DNA from: Panacagrimonas sp.
GTDB taxonomy: Bacteria > Pseudomonadota > Gammaproteobacteria > Nevskiales > Nevskiaceae
DNA: 64,000 nt
Direction: 5' to 3'
Assembly: GCF_020697055.1 (NCBI RefSeq)
Contig: NZ_JAJFBP010000024.1
Coordinates: 62,001 to 126,000, forward strand
Both the position numbers and the translations under genes were made by a program. Positions 20,095 through 29,021 of the stretch are shown here, piece after piece (the stretch's first letter is position 1; each line of letters begins with the position of its first letter). The notes beneath the pieces are model-generated. The model did no database searches and was not told the DNA's origin. It saw only the letters and a list, made by a program, of their open reading frames with translations.

Positions 20095-20967
20095 ATGGCG
20101 ATGCTCCGGTCGCGCTGGCTCGAGTTGCTCGCGCCGTTGTTCCTGGGCGTGACCCTTTGCGGCTGCACCTCCGTGTTCCTGCAACCGGATCACGTGCGGC
20201 ACTTCCCCGATCGCAACCTTGCGACGCCTGCCGATGACGTCTGGATCACGGCTGCCGATGGGAGCCGCCTGCATGCGCTGTTCCTGCCGGCGCAGCGCGA
20301 GCCGCGGGCCGCGGTGTTGTTCCTGCACGGCAACGCAGAGAACGTCAGTTCCCACGTCTACGCGGTGAACTGGCTGCCGGCAGAGGGTTACAGCGTCCTG
20401 GCGCTCGACTATCGCGGCTATGGACGCTCGGAGGGCGCGGCCGGTGTGGATGCGATCCACGAGGATGCGCAATCGGCTCTCGAATGGCTCGCCGCGCGCG
20501 AGCCCGGCCGCGATGCGCCGCTGATCGTGTACGGACAGAGCCTCGGCGGATCCGTGGCGCTGCGCCTGGCGGCCGCGACGCCGCTGCGCGACCGCATCGT
20601 CGCGGTCGTCGCGGAAAGCGCCTTTGCCAGCTATCGCGGCATCGCGCGCGAAAAGCTCGCGCAGGCCTGGCTGACGTGGCCGCTGCAATGGCCGCTGTCG
20701 TTGCTGATCTCGGATCGTCGATCGGCGATCGACGTCGTCGATCGGATCAGTCCGATTCCGCTGCTGCTGATCCACGGACAGCGCGACACGATCGTCGATG
20801 CCGCCCATTCGCAGCGGCTCTATGACGCCGCGCGCGATCCCAAGGCGTTGTGGCTCATTCCGGAAGGGCGCCACATCGACGCCGCCCGCCGCGACCCGAC
20901 GCGCGCCCGGCTGCTCGCTTTTTTCGACGGCGCCCGCCGCCGGAGCGCGGCGGGCGCGCCGCGCTGA
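20095..20967 (+). CDS. Lipoprotein alpha/beta hydrolase
   Basis: A 290-residue hydrolase with a lipoprotein signal (LFLGVTLCGC, Cys near residue 21). Core: AVLFLHGNAENVSSHVY (oxyanion loop), GYSVLALDYRGYGRSEG, nucleophile YGQSLGGS, then LLLIHGQRDTIVDAAHS (Asp) and EGRHIDAARR (His). It belongs to the BEM46/YfhR group. It is anchored in the envelope and its substrate is unknown. ATG follows the DUF4105 stop by two bases, so the pair is an operon. It ends directly against the convergent ketoreductase stop of the polyene locus. Confidence 0.88.
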   Translation: MAMLRSRWLELLAPLFLGVTLCGCTSVFLQPDHVRHFPDRNLATPADDVWITAADGSRLHALFLPAQREPRAAVLFLHGNAENVSSHVYAVNWLPAEGYSVLALDYRGYGRSEGAAGVDAIHEDAQSALEWLAAREPGRDAPLIVYGQSLGGSVALRLAAATPLRDRIVAVVAESAFASYRGIAREKLAQAWLTWPLQWPLSLLISDRRSAIDVVDRISPIPLLLIHGQRDTIVDAAHSQRLYDAARDPKALWLIPEGRHIDAARRDPTRARLLAFFDGARRRSAAGAPR

Positions 20968-21714
20968 TCAGCACAATCCGCCGTTGACGGCGATGACCTG
21001 TCGCGTCAGATAGCTCGCGCCGTCGGACATCAGGAACGCGACGACGCTCGCGACTTCCTCGGGTTCGCCCACGCGGCGCGCCGGAATGGCCTTCACCACC
21101 TCGTCGAGCGCGACGTCCTGGATCATGTCGGTGCGGATCGGTCCCGGCGCAACGCAGTTGACCGTGATGTTGCGGCTGGCGAGCTCCACCGCCAGCGCCT
21201 TGGTCGCGCCGATGATGCCCGCCTTGGCCGCGCTGTAATTGACCTGGCCGCGATTGCCGACGAGTCCCGAGACCGACGCGAGCGTGACGATCCGTCCCGG
21301 CGCGCGTCGACGGATCATCGGCATCGTCAGCGGCTGCAGCACGTTGTAGAAGCCGTCGAGGTTGGTGCGCAGGACCTGGTCCCAGTCCTCGCCGGTGAGC
21401 GCGGGAAACGCGCCGTCGCGGGCCAGGCCCGCATTGCAGACCACGCCGTAGGGCGCGCCGTGTGCCTCGATCTCGCGCGTGATGGCGTCGAGCGCGGCGC
21501 TGCGGTCGGCGATGTCGAAGCAGATCGCGTGCGCCTCGACACCCAGGGCCGCCGCCTCCGCGACCGAGCGGGTCAGCGCGTCGGAGTCCGAACGTCCGTG
21601 CAGCGTCAGGTCGAAGCCGTCGCGTGCGAGCTGCAGCGCGATCGCACGGCCGATGCCGCGGCTCGAACCGGTGACCAGGATGCGGCGCTTCGTCGTCGTG
21701 TCACGGGGCGTCAT
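20968..21714 (-). CDS. 3-oxoacyl-ACP reductase (FabG-like, aryl polyene set A)
   Basis: A 248-residue SDR: NAD(P) motif TGSSRGIGRA, NAG at VVCNAGLARDG, catalytic Ser in SVSGLVGNRGQ and YSAAKAG (Tyr-Lys). Like ApeQ of aryl polyene systems, it should reduce the 3-oxoacyl-ACP at each elongation. It is the last gene of the set A leftward operon and overlaps the DUF3261 gene by 14 bases. Set B has no ketoreductase, so this one must serve both sets if both are active. Confidence 0.9.
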   Translation of the reverse strand: MTPRDTTTKRRILVTGSSRGIGRAIALQLARDGFDLTLHGRSDSDALTRSVAEAAALGVEAHAICFDIADRSAALDAITREIEAHGAPYGVVCNAGLARDGAFPALTGEDWDQVLRTNLDGFYNVLQPLTMPMIRRRAPGRIVTLASVSGLVGNRGQVNYSAAKAGIIGATKALAVELASRNITVNCVAPGPIRTDMIQDVALDEVVKAIPARRVGEPEEVASVVAFLMSDGASYLTRQVIAVNGGLC

Positions 21715-22258
21715 GGCGGCGGGTCAGGATTTCGAGGCTGTAGCGTTCACGGTAGTTGGAGACCCACAACGTGCCGTTCCAGGGATCGTCGCCAGCGTAA
21801 TGCACCTCCGCCACGAGCTGGCGTTCGTGGTGGAGCCGGCGCGTGCGTTTGGAGGCCTGCTGCGTGCTCCAGGCGCTGCCGCGCTGCGCCTCCTGCAGCA
21901 ACTCGATCGGCCACAGCGCGAGCTGGATGTCGGCGGCGATGCGCGCACCGTCGACCGGTCCGGACTCGCCTTCCAGCCGGATCGCGCCGTTGGCATCGAC
22001 CTCCAGCGTGACCAGGCGCTGACCGGTGATCGACACGCACGCCGCTTTCCAGCCGCCGGGCGCGAACTCGAGCGCGCATTGCAGCGTCAGCGAGCGCTCG
22101 CCCGTCGCGACGAGCAGGGTCTGCGTGGCGGAAGCCGGCAGCGACGGTGCGATCGGCGCCAACGGGGGCAGGGGACCGGACGGCATGCCCGGGCGCAGCG
22201 CGGCGCAACCGGTCAGCGCCATCGCGAGCGCAAGGCCACCTGCGGCGCGGATCCTCAT
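21701..22258 (-). CDS. DUF3261 lipoprotein (aryl polyene set A)
   Basis: A 185-residue lipoprotein: signal MRIRAAGGLALAMALTGC with lipobox LTGC. The DUF3261 core holds TLQCALEFAPGGWKAACVS, LALWPIELLQ and VHYAGDDPWNGTLWVSNYRERYSLEI. Such lipoproteins are regular members of aryl polyene clusters, probably acting at the outer membrane in pigment placement. The ATG overlaps the end of the MMPL gene by four bases. A paralogue in set B shares LALWPL and VHYRDPDPWQGRQW. Confidence 0.85.
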   Translation of the reverse strand: MRIRAAGGLALAMALTGCAALRPGMPSGPLPPLAPIAPSLPASATQTLLVATGERSLTLQCALEFAPGGWKAACVSITGQRLVTLEVDANGAIRLEGESGPVDGARIAADIQLALWPIELLQEAQRGSAWSTQQASKRTRRLHHERQLVAEVHYAGDDPWNGTLWVSNYRERYSLEILTRRHDAP

Positions 22259-24612
22259 GCGTCCTCCTCGACGCCCTGCGGGCCGAGCCACACGGCCAGC
22301 ACGAACACCAGCGCGATCCCCGCCGCGAGCGTCAGGCCCATCGACCGAACGAACGGCGTTGCACTGAGCGACAGCAGGCCGAACGAGATCCAGGTGGTGA
22401 AGGCCGACAGGCCGATCGCAAGCAGCACCGTGGGCTGCGTGCGCCGGCCCTCGCGCAGAAAGATCGCGTAATCGACGCCCATGCCCAGCACCAGCAGCAG
22501 CGCCAGCAGGTTGAAGAGATTCAGCGGACTGCCGATCCAGCCGAGCAGGCCCAGCGTCAGCAGCGCGGCGCCCGCCGGCGGCAGCAGGATCACCAGCGCG
22601 TCGCGCGCGCCGTAGCGCAGCGCCAGGGCGAGGTAGATCAGCACGTACACGGCCACGATTCCCAGGCTGGCGGTGACGCGATGATCGCGCAGCAGCGCAG
22701 AGACGTCCGCGACGCGATCGACCAGCACGACGCCTTCGGCTCCGGCGACGGCCGATCGCAGGCGCTCGGCATCGCGTACGGCGTCGAGCATCACCACGCC
22801 GGCCGGACCGCCGCCGACGTCGTCGAACCAGAGCTCGCGCAGCGGCCCGGACGCCGCCATCGATTTCCACCTCGGGACATCCAGGACGGGCGCGTCCGCG
22901 TCGACCGTGCTGAGACGACGCGTCGTGGCCGGATCCGCGCCGAGCTCCGACAGCAGGCGCGTGGCGAGGCCGTTCTCGCCGTAGACGTGGCGTTGCTGCA
23001 GCTGTCGATCCGCCTGCTGCCGGGCGCGCGACGGCAGGCCGCGGGTCACACCGATGGCATCACCGACATCGCCGGCTGCGAGCAGTGGCGCGAGGCGATC
23101 GCGCAGCGCCTCTTCGCGTTGCAGCACCTGCTCGGCGTCCGCGCCGCGGACGATCAGGAAGCGGCTGTCGAGCGACGTATCCAGCAGGCGCTGGCCCTCC
23201 CGTTCGGCCGCGACGAGGTCGGCCGGCGGTGCGTGCATCAGGCGTACGTCGTCGACCGGACGCAGTTGCGCGATCCCGCCTGCAGCGAACGCGATCAGGA
23301 TTGCAGCCGCCAGCAGGTGACGGCGATCGCGGCGGAAGTGCAGCGGCGATCGGCCCAGGCGACGTGCCCATCGCAGCGCCCAGGGTTCGCGCACGCCGTT
23401 GTCGCGCGCCAGCAGCGGAAACAGGCACAGCACGCAGGCGCAGGCGGTGGCCAGGCCCACCACCGAGAACAGCGCCATCTGGCGCACGCCCGGCAACGGC
23501 GCCAGCAGCAGCGTCGCGTATCCCGCCACCGCGGCGAGATGACCTATCAGGATCGACGGTCCGACGTGGCGCAACGCCTCGCGTCCGCTCCACGGACTGG
23601 ACGATCGGAACTGGTCGGAGAAGAAGTGCAGTGCGTAGTCCACCGCCACGCCCACCAGCGTCGTGCCGAACACCAGCGTGATCAGGTGCACGCGGCCGAA
23701 GACGACCTGGCATGCGGTGAGCCCCGCGATCACGCCCAGGCCCAGCGAGACCACGCTCAGCAGCAGGGGGCGGATCGATCGGAACGTGGCGAGGATCAAC
23801 CCCACCACCGCGAGCGTCGACAGGCTGCCGAACAGGCTCATTTCGCGCTGGGCCTGGCGCGCCGCCCATGCGGCGTGCAGCCCCACGCCCCAGGCCACGG
23901 TGCGCGCGCGCGGGGCGCGTTGCGCCAGCGCGTCGGTCGCCGATTCCAGCGCCGACGTCAACGCGCGCTGCGTTTCCATCGAGAACGGGCTGCCGCGCAG
24001 ACGCCCCTGCACCAGCACCCAGTGCATCCCGCCGTCGACCACCACCGCCATGCCCTGCCGGAGTTCGGTCGTGCGCCGGGCGCCCGCGCCCGCGCCCGCG
24101 CCCGCGAGCAGAAAATCCGACAGCAGGCCCAGCGGATCCTCGTCGATCGGGAGCGGGCGGAGCATCGACTGCAGCGAATGCAGTGAGTGCACGGCCTGGT
24201 CATGCAGCGGCGCCAGTTCGCCGCGCTCGAGCATCCGTCGGTGTTGCTCCGACAGCAGTCCGGTGCGGTACGGCAGGTATTCGCGGGCGGCGGCGACCGG
24301 AGATGTCCTGATCTGATCGTCCACGTGCTCGAACACGCCTGACGCACGCAGGTCCTGCGCGAAGCCGCGCGCCGCCGATAGCGCGACATCCGCGTCCGGC
24401 GCACCCACCAGCACGCTGAGCCGACGGGCGACACGCGCGGCGACCTCGTCGCGGATCCGCCGCACGCCGTCGTCCTGCGCCGCGTCGGGAAGCAGCGCGA
24501 GCAGGTCGGACTGGAATTCGAATCCGCGCGAGACCTGGAAGCCGAAGTACAGCAGCAGTCCCGACAGGGCGAGCGCGCACAGCACGAACCGCAGGCGCGT
24601 GGCGTCGCGCAT
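22255..24612 (-). CDS. MMPL/RND-family exporter (aryl polyene set A)
   Basis: A 785-residue transporter with an N-terminal membrane helix, a large periplasmic loop, a six-helix bundle (about 250-420, with TTLVGVAVDYALHFFSDQF), a second loop and a final bundle (LLLVLGMGVDYAIFLREG). This doubled SSD/MMPL layout matches the aryl polyene exporter (ApeN type) that moves the lipid-linked polyene across the inner membrane. It overlaps the LolA-like gene by one base and the DUF3261 gene by four. A 788-residue paralogue occurs in set B. An Ala-Gly run near residue 172 is a flexible linker. Confidence 0.88.
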   Translation of the reverse strand: MRDATRLRFVLCALALSGLLLYFGFQVSRGFEFQSDLLALLPDAAQDDGVRRIRDEVAARVARRLSVLVGAPDADVALSAARGFAQDLRASGVFEHVDDQIRTSPVAAAREYLPYRTGLLSEQHRRMLERGELAPLHDQAVHSLHSLQSMLRPLPIDEDPLGLLSDFLLAGAGAGAGARRTTELRQGMAVVVDGGMHWVLVQGRLRGSPFSMETQRALTSALESATDALAQRAPRARTVAWGVGLHAAWAARQAQREMSLFGSLSTLAVVGLILATFRSIRPLLLSVVSLGLGVIAGLTACQVVFGRVHLITLVFGTTLVGVAVDYALHFFSDQFRSSSPWSGREALRHVGPSILIGHLAAVAGYATLLLAPLPGVRQMALFSVVGLATACACVLCLFPLLARDNGVREPWALRWARRLGRSPLHFRRDRRHLLAAAILIAFAAGGIAQLRPVDDVRLMHAPPADLVAAEREGQRLLDTSLDSRFLIVRGADAEQVLQREEALRDRLAPLLAAGDVGDAIGVTRGLPSRARQQADRQLQQRHVYGENGLATRLLSELGADPATTRRLSTVDADAPVLDVPRWKSMAASGPLRELWFDDVGGGPAGVVMLDAVRDAERLRSAVAGAEGVVLVDRVADVSALLRDHRVTASLGIVAVYVLIYLALALRYGARDALVILLPPAGAALLTLGLLGWIGSPLNLFNLLALLLVLGMGVDYAIFLREGRRTQPTVLLAIGLSAFTTWISFGLLSLSATPFVRSMGLTLAAGIALVFVLAVWLGPQGVEEDA

Positions 24613-25241
24613 CAGGGCTCGAACGGTGCCAGGTCCCGGGGTGTCGCCGGTCCCCCGGCGGTCGTCACGTCACGGAACGTGATCTCGGTGCGATCGCCGC
24701 GCGCATCGCGCAGCTCGATGTGCTCGAGCGTGGCGCGACCGCTGATCGTCATCCGCTCCGCGAAATCCGCGACGCCCGGGTCGCGCGGCCGCAGCCCCAG
24801 GATCCAGCCTGCCGAGCGTGCGGAGGTGAACATCTCGAAGCGCGACTCGAGCGCCGCGACGTCCAGATCGAGCATCGAGAGCAGCACACCCGAGAGGACC
24901 CGCAGTGCGGCGGCGGGCGCCGGCCCAGCCTGGCCGTCGCCGCTGCGCATGCCGTTGCGGTCGAACACCGACGTGGAATCGAACGGTTCGAGCACGCGCC
25001 AGACGATGCCGGTGCCGCGCACGAACAGCATCTCGCCGGAAGACGTCAGCGGGTGGCCGAAGCCGGACAGATGTCGCGCCTGTTCGAAGCGCGCGCGCAC
25101 GACCGTCGCGCGTCGCAGCACGCCGATGGGTTCGGACAGCGCCTGCTCCACGGTCGTGCGATCGGCGGGCCGGTCGAACAGTTCGGCCGCGCCGGCGCCC
25201 GTCGCAGCGTTGGCGAGCAACAGCAGCGCGAACAGGCGCAT
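24612..25241 (-). CDS. LolA-like outer-membrane lipoprotein carrier (set A)
   Basis: A 209-residue periplasmic protein: signal peptide MRLFALLLLANAATGAGA, then ATVVRARFEQARHLSGFGHPLTSSGEMLFVRGTGIVW, which follows the LolA pattern (RFxQ.r.L.gf..pl.S.G.f.....gi.W). LolA folds carry lipids across the periplasm. This ApeM-like copy should shuttle the polyene lipid between the exporter and the outer membrane. ATG at MRLFALL was chosen for the signal peptide; it lies two bases after the thioesterase stop. Confidence 0.82.
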   Translation of the reverse strand: MRLFALLLLANAATGAGAAELFDRPADRTTVEQALSEPIGVLRRATVVRARFEQARHLSGFGHPLTSSGEMLFVRGTGIVWRVLEPFDSTSVFDRNGMRSGDGQAGPAPAAALRVLSGVLLSMLDLDVAALESRFEMFTSARSAGWILGLRPRDPGVADFAERMTISGRATLEHIELRDARGDRTEITFRDVTTAGGPATPRDLAPFEP

Positions 25242-25243
25242 CT

Positions 25244-25660
25244 TCAAGGCGCCAGTCCGAGACGTTCGAACAGCACCGCGGGCGATCGCAGGCACATCGT
25301 GCCGGTCTTGCGGTCGACCGCGACCTGGTCGGTGCGAGCGGTGCAGATCCGCTCGCCTGTGGCGAGGTCGAAGATCCGGTACCCGATGCGCAGGCGGTAC
25401 TCCCATTCTTCCAGCGTGGCGCGCACGCGCAGCCGCTGGGCGAAAACCGCGGGCTTCACGAAGCGGGTGTGCAGGTCGATCACCGGCCAGGAGTAGCCGG
25501 ACTCGAGCATCCGGTCGTAGTTGTAGTCGAACGATTGGAGCAGCGTGCAGCGCGCGATCTCGAGGTACTTCGCGTAGTGGCCGTGCCAGACGATGCCGAC
25601 GGGATCGAGGTCGTGGAAGGGCACCTCGATGACGACCTCGGCGTGACGTCCCTGCGTCAT
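25244..25660 (-). CDS. 4HBT-type acyl thioesterase (set A)
   Basis: A 138-residue hotdog protein. VPFHDLDPVGIVWHGHYAKYLEIARCTLL carries the 4-hydroxybenzoyl-CoA thioesterase signature with catalytic Asp in DLDPVGIVWHG. It matches the small ApeL-type thioesterase of aryl polyene clusters, which may release or edit acyl-ACP intermediates. It overlaps the glycosyltransferase stop by four bases (ATGA). No paralogue exists in set B. Confidence 0.87.
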   Translation of the reverse strand: MTQGRHAEVVIEVPFHDLDPVGIVWHGHYAKYLEIARCTLLQSFDYNYDRMLESGYSWPVIDLHTRFVKPAVFAQRLRVRATLEEWEYRLRIGYRIFDLATGERICTARTDQVAVDRKTGTMCLRSPAVLFERLGLAP

Positions 25661-26472
25661 GGCGCGGGCGGTGCCGGACGGCGGAGGAGCTGGGGCACGC
25701 GCAGCAACATGCCCGCGAAGAGGCGGAAGTGCATGCGCGTGATGCGCACGTTGTCGCGAAACAGCGCGAAGTGCGAAACGCCGTCGGTCGGGTAGCGCAC
25801 CGGCGTCGGCACGCCGATCACGTCCGATCCTCGCCAGTACAGCCGGACCATGATCTCGGTGTCGAAGTCCATCCGATCGCCGACGGTCTGCGTGCGCCAC
25901 ACGTCGAGACTGGCGGCCAGCGGGTAGACGCGAAAGCCGCACATCGAATCCGGGATCGAGCGCGACAGCGTGTGCAGGCACACGAGCCGGTTCGAGAACG
26001 AGCGTCCGTACAGGCGCGATCGCGGAATGCTGGCGTCGAATCGCGGCGAGCCGGTCACCAGCGCGGCAGGATCGTTGCGGGAGGCCTCGAGCAGGCGCGG
26101 GATGTCGGCCGGTTCGTGCTGTCCGTCCGCGTCGATCTGGACGGCGTGCGTGTGACCGTCGGCGATCGCGGCTTCGAAACCGGTGCGCACCGCCGCACCC
26201 TTGCCGCCATTGCGCGCGCGACGCAGCAGCCGCAGCCACGTCGACTCCGCGCGCTCCAGCGCATCCAGCACCGGCGCGCTCTGCTCGCCGCTGCCGTCGT
26301 CGACGATGTACGTGCGCAGCCCGAACGGCCGCAGGCGCGCCACCAGTGCGGCGATGGCGTGTTCGTGCCGATAGAACGGGATGACGATGCACGGAACGTA
26401 CGACGGTCGTGGCGCCGCTTCTGCGGGCAACGGGGCCTGGTGTCGGACGATGGCGGCCGAATCGGCGTTCAC
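25657..26472 (-). CDS. Family 2 glycosyltransferase (set A)
   Basis: A 271-residue GT2: CIVIPFYRHEHAI start, the nucleotide-binding IVDDGSGE, NGGKGAAVRTGFEAA and the metal-binding QIDADGQHE. CGFRVYPL near the end is typical of the DPM1/polyprenyl-phosphate sugar transferases in aryl polyene clusters. It probably adds a sugar to the lipid anchor or polyene. The start is GTG; there is no in-frame ATG. The set B paralogue shares CIVIP(F/Y)YRH, IVDDGSG and DADGQH. Confidence 0.88.
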   Translation of the reverse strand: MNADSAAIVRHQAPLPAEAAPRPSYVPCIVIPFYRHEHAIAALVARLRPFGLRTYIVDDGSGEQSAPVLDALERAESTWLRLLRRARNGGKGAAVRTGFEAAIADGHTHAVQIDADGQHEPADIPRLLEASRNDPAALVTGSPRFDASIPRSRLYGRSFSNRLVCLHTLSRSIPDSMCGFRVYPLAASLDVWRTQTVGDRMDFDTEIMVRLYWRGSDVIGVPTPVRYPTDGVSHFALFRDNVRITRMHFRLFAGMLLRVPQLLRRPAPPAP

Positions 26473-26533
26473 GCCATGACGGGACGATCTGGGAGCGGGC
26501 CGCCGCAGTATATCGGGACCGCTGTCGCGATCC

Positions 26534-27466
26534 TCACGTGCGCGGTTCGTCCACGTTCGACGGCATCCAGTACGAGTACCAGTTGAACCAGTTGTACGGC
26601 ACCGTGCGCAGGTGGTGTTCCATGCGATCGGCGTAACGCTGCGCGCAGGCCTGCAGGGCTTCTTCGCGGCGCTCGCGCGGCAGCTCGATGCGTTCGGCGA
26701 ATCGTTCCAGGTGGCATTCGTAGCGACCACCGCCCAGATAAAGTCCGAAGCCCAGGTAGACCGGGCATCCGAGCACCGACGCCAGCGCCCATGGCGATAT
26801 CGGCAGCTGCGCGCGATCGCCGAGGAATCGCACGGTCACGCCGCGCTCGGCCGCGCGCATCCGATCGCCCATCAGGCCTACGACTTCGCCGCGTGCCAGG
26901 GCCTCGCGCATCGCCAGCACCAGCGCCGGTCCGCCGTCGGACACATCGATGACGCGGCTCGCCAGATCCGGATCGAGCGATTCGAGCAGATCGGTCACCG
27001 CGGCGTTGTGCCGCCGATCCATCACGATCCGGATCGGCAGCCGCACCTGGCGCGCGGTCGGCACGCGCAAGGCCTCGAAGCTGCCGATGTGCGACATGAT
27101 CACGAGGCAGCCGTGCTCGGATTCCACGTCGCGCGTCCTGGCGTCGGCATGCCAGGCGAGCTGCAGTCCGCCGCTGTCGAGCAGCAGGAAGGCGCGGTCG
27201 AGCGCGCACGCCGCGAAGGTGTGGAGGTGGCGCAGCCGTTCGGACCACGTGGGCGCACGCCCGAGCACGCGGCGCAGGTAGTCGGTCGATGCCGCACGGA
27301 CCGGACCGCCACGAAGCAGGAAGTACAGCGCCACGATCAGCAGGATGATCTGGGAGAGGCGGCGACCCAGCAGGCGCGCGGTCGCGATCATCAGACGCAC
27401 GCCGCGATGCGTGCCGCGCTCGGCCTGCTGCTGCCACGCGGGCGGGGCGGCGCCGGGGGTTGCCAC
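26534..27466 (-). CDS. LpxL-like acyltransferase (set A)
   Basis: A 310-residue LpxL/HtrB-superfamily acyltransferase with one N-terminal membrane segment (SQIILLIVALYFLLRGG), the catalytic H-x4-E in IMSHIGSFEAL, the RRHN stretch and GDR near residue 215. It ends NWFNWYSYW. Aryl polyene clusters use such enzymes to attach the polyene or fatty acid to a glycerolipid. GTG at 27466 was chosen: GGGGAG lies seven bases upstream and the N-terminus then aligns with the set B paralogue. Two upstream GTG codons are alternatives. Confidence 0.85.
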   Translation of the reverse strand: MATPGAAPPAWQQQAERGTHRGVRLMIATARLLGRRLSQIILLIVALYFLLRGGPVRAASTDYLRRVLGRAPTWSERLRHLHTFAACALDRAFLLLDSGGLQLAWHADARTRDVESEHGCLVIMSHIGSFEALRVPTARQVRLPIRIVMDRRHNAAVTDLLESLDPDLASRVIDVSDGGPALVLAMREALARGEVVGLMGDRMRAAERGVTVRFLGDRAQLPISPWALASVLGCPVYLGFGLYLGGGRYECHLERFAERIELPRERREEALQACAQRYADRMEHHLRTVPYNWFNWYSYWMPSNVDEPRT

Positions 27467-27509
27467 GGTCACACTCCCCGGATCGTGCGAGTCCACGAGA
27501 GAACCGTCC

Positions 27510-28829
27510 TCAGCCGGAGAGGAATGCGCGCCGGAAGCGCTGGAAGCGCAGCCAGCGCAACGGCTGGGTCAGGCAGTGCCAGTAGTACACGAGCTTGAAG
27601 TTGCGCAGGTGCTCGCGCATCAGCGCGAGCGAATTTCCGAACACGTCGCCACTGAGCAGCGAGATCACGGCGCGCTTGCACATCACGGCACGCGGCGCGG
27701 CGATCTTGTGGTCCGGCATCATGATCAGGTCGCGCATGATCGGGTTGGGCATCCGGTTGATCAGCCAGATGAACTGCTCCATCGCCTGATCGACGTAGCC
27801 CGCATGCTCGCGCATCAGTTCGTCCTCGAGCGCCGGTGCATCGAGCACGCGATGCACGCGGTCGGCCGCGGATGCCGCGCCCTCCATCGCCAGCAGCACG
27901 CCCGTGGAGAACAGCGGGTCGACGAAGCCGTAGGCGTCGCCGACCAGCACGTAACCCGGTCCGCCGATCCGGCTCGACTTGTAGCTGTAATTTCCTGTGG
28001 CGGTGATCTCGGCGACGCGCCGGGCGCCCGTCAGCCGACGCGCGAGGTCCGGGGCCATGGCCACGGTGTCGTCGAAGAAGCGCTCGATCGGTCCAGTACG
28101 GGTTTTCAGGTATTGCGGCCAGCAGACCGCGCCGATGCTGGTGATGTCCCCGGCCAGCGGGATTGCCCAGAACCACCCGTGCGCGAACCAGTAGAGCTGG
28201 ATGTTGCCGGCATCCGGTCCCGTGCTGCGCGGGACGCCCGCGTAGTGCGTGAACATCGCGGCGCTCGTGTGGTCCGGATTGGCCACCTTCCAGCCCATGC
28301 GGCCGGCGAAGAAGGTGTCGCGCCCGCTGGCATCGACGACGTAGCGCGCTCGCCATCGTCGTGGACCGCCCGCGTGGCGCGCTTCCAGCGTCCATACGCC
28401 GGTGGCGGGGTCGCGCATCGCCCCGGTCACCTCGCAGCCCTGCATCACGTCGACGCCGCACTCGGCCGCCCGCGTGATCAGCAGCTCGTCGAATTCGGCA
28501 CGCGCGACATGAAAGGCCGAAGGCAGGCTCTCGTCGAACGCCCTGGCGAACCAGAACGTCTGCGTCCGGCCGTGGTACTGCGAGACGAAATCGGCGCCGA
28601 ACTTGGGCACGCCGATTCGCGCGATGTCCTCGAGGACGCCGAGCCTTCGAAACAGCGGCACCGACTGCGGCAGCAGCGACTCTCCGATGTGGAATCGCGG
28701 GTGCACGTCCTTGTCGGCGAGCGTGACGCGTCGCCCCTGCATCGCGAGCAGCGTGGCGACCGTGGATCCGGCCGGTCCGCCGCCGATCACGAAGACGTCC
28801 GACACCGGTTCGGTCAGGTCCTGGGACAT
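27510..28829 (-). CDS. Flavin-dependent halogenase-type oxidoreductase (set A)
   Basis: A 439-residue flavoprotein with GGGPAGSTVATLLA, then Lys76 in VPKFGAD (position of the catalytic Lys of flavin halogenases), the halogenase signature WxWxIP (Trp219-Pro224, WFWAIP) and FxxPxxSxG (Phe302-Gly310), which separates halogenases from plain monooxygenases. Brominated aryl polyenes are the xanthomonadins of Xanthomonas, so halogenation of the aromatic head is the likely job; the halide and substrate are inferred. ATG at MSQDLT has GGAAGGA upstream. It is the first gene of the leftward operon, next to the divergent ACP. Confidence 0.85.
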   Translation of the reverse strand: MSQDLTEPVSDVFVIGGGPAGSTVATLLAMQGRRVTLADKDVHPRFHIGESLLPQSVPLFRRLGVLEDIARIGVPKFGADFVSQYHGRTQTFWFARAFDESLPSAFHVARAEFDELLITRAAECGVDVMQGCEVTGAMRDPATGVWTLEARHAGGPRRWRARYVVDASGRDTFFAGRMGWKVANPDHTSAAMFTHYAGVPRSTGPDAGNIQLYWFAHGWFWAIPLAGDITSIGAVCWPQYLKTRTGPIERFFDDTVAMAPDLARRLTGARRVAEITATGNYSYKSSRIGGPGYVLVGDAYGFVDPLFSTGVLLAMEGAASAADRVHRVLDAPALEDELMREHAGYVDQAMEQFIWLINRMPNPIMRDLIMMPDHKIAAPRAVMCKRAVISLLSGDVFGNSLALMREHLRNFKLVYYWHCLTQPLRWLRFQRFRRAFLSG

Positions 28830-29021
28830 CGATCCTTCCAACGCAGACGATTCGGGAGCGCCCGATGCGACAGGTGCACGGTGCTGCGGATCGTGAGCCT
28901 ATCACCGGGATCGAGCGCTTCCAGACCGTCGTGCTCGGGCGAATTGCAAGACCGCCGAAGTCCCGGTCGGGCGTCAGACCTTCATGCGAAAATCCGCCCG
29001 TCATGTCCGGAGTTCGATTCG
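28830..29021. promoter_or_regulatory. Divergent control region of polyene set A
   Basis: 192 bases between the halogenase and the ACP, with no gene. On the minus strand, TAGGCT (complement of 28896-28901) with CTGGAA 17 bases upstream is a possible promoter for the leftward operon. No convincing plus-strand -10 was found for the ACP side. The spacing is nearly equal to the set B region (196 bases), but I see no extended sequence match. Confidence 0.35.

Noticed and set aside
24080-24115. GCGCCC-type tandem repeats as a regulatory microsatellite
   Set aside because: They encode an Ala-Gly linker inside the MMPL protein and have no frame effect as written.
22147-24186. A 679-codon plus-strand frame antisense to the MMPL gene
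   Set aside because: Gln/Arg/His-rich shadow of a clear MMPL transporter.
28830-29021. A common operator shared by both divergent polyene control regions
   Set aside because: Lengths are close (192 and 196 bases), but no shared motif longer than a few bases could be found by eye.
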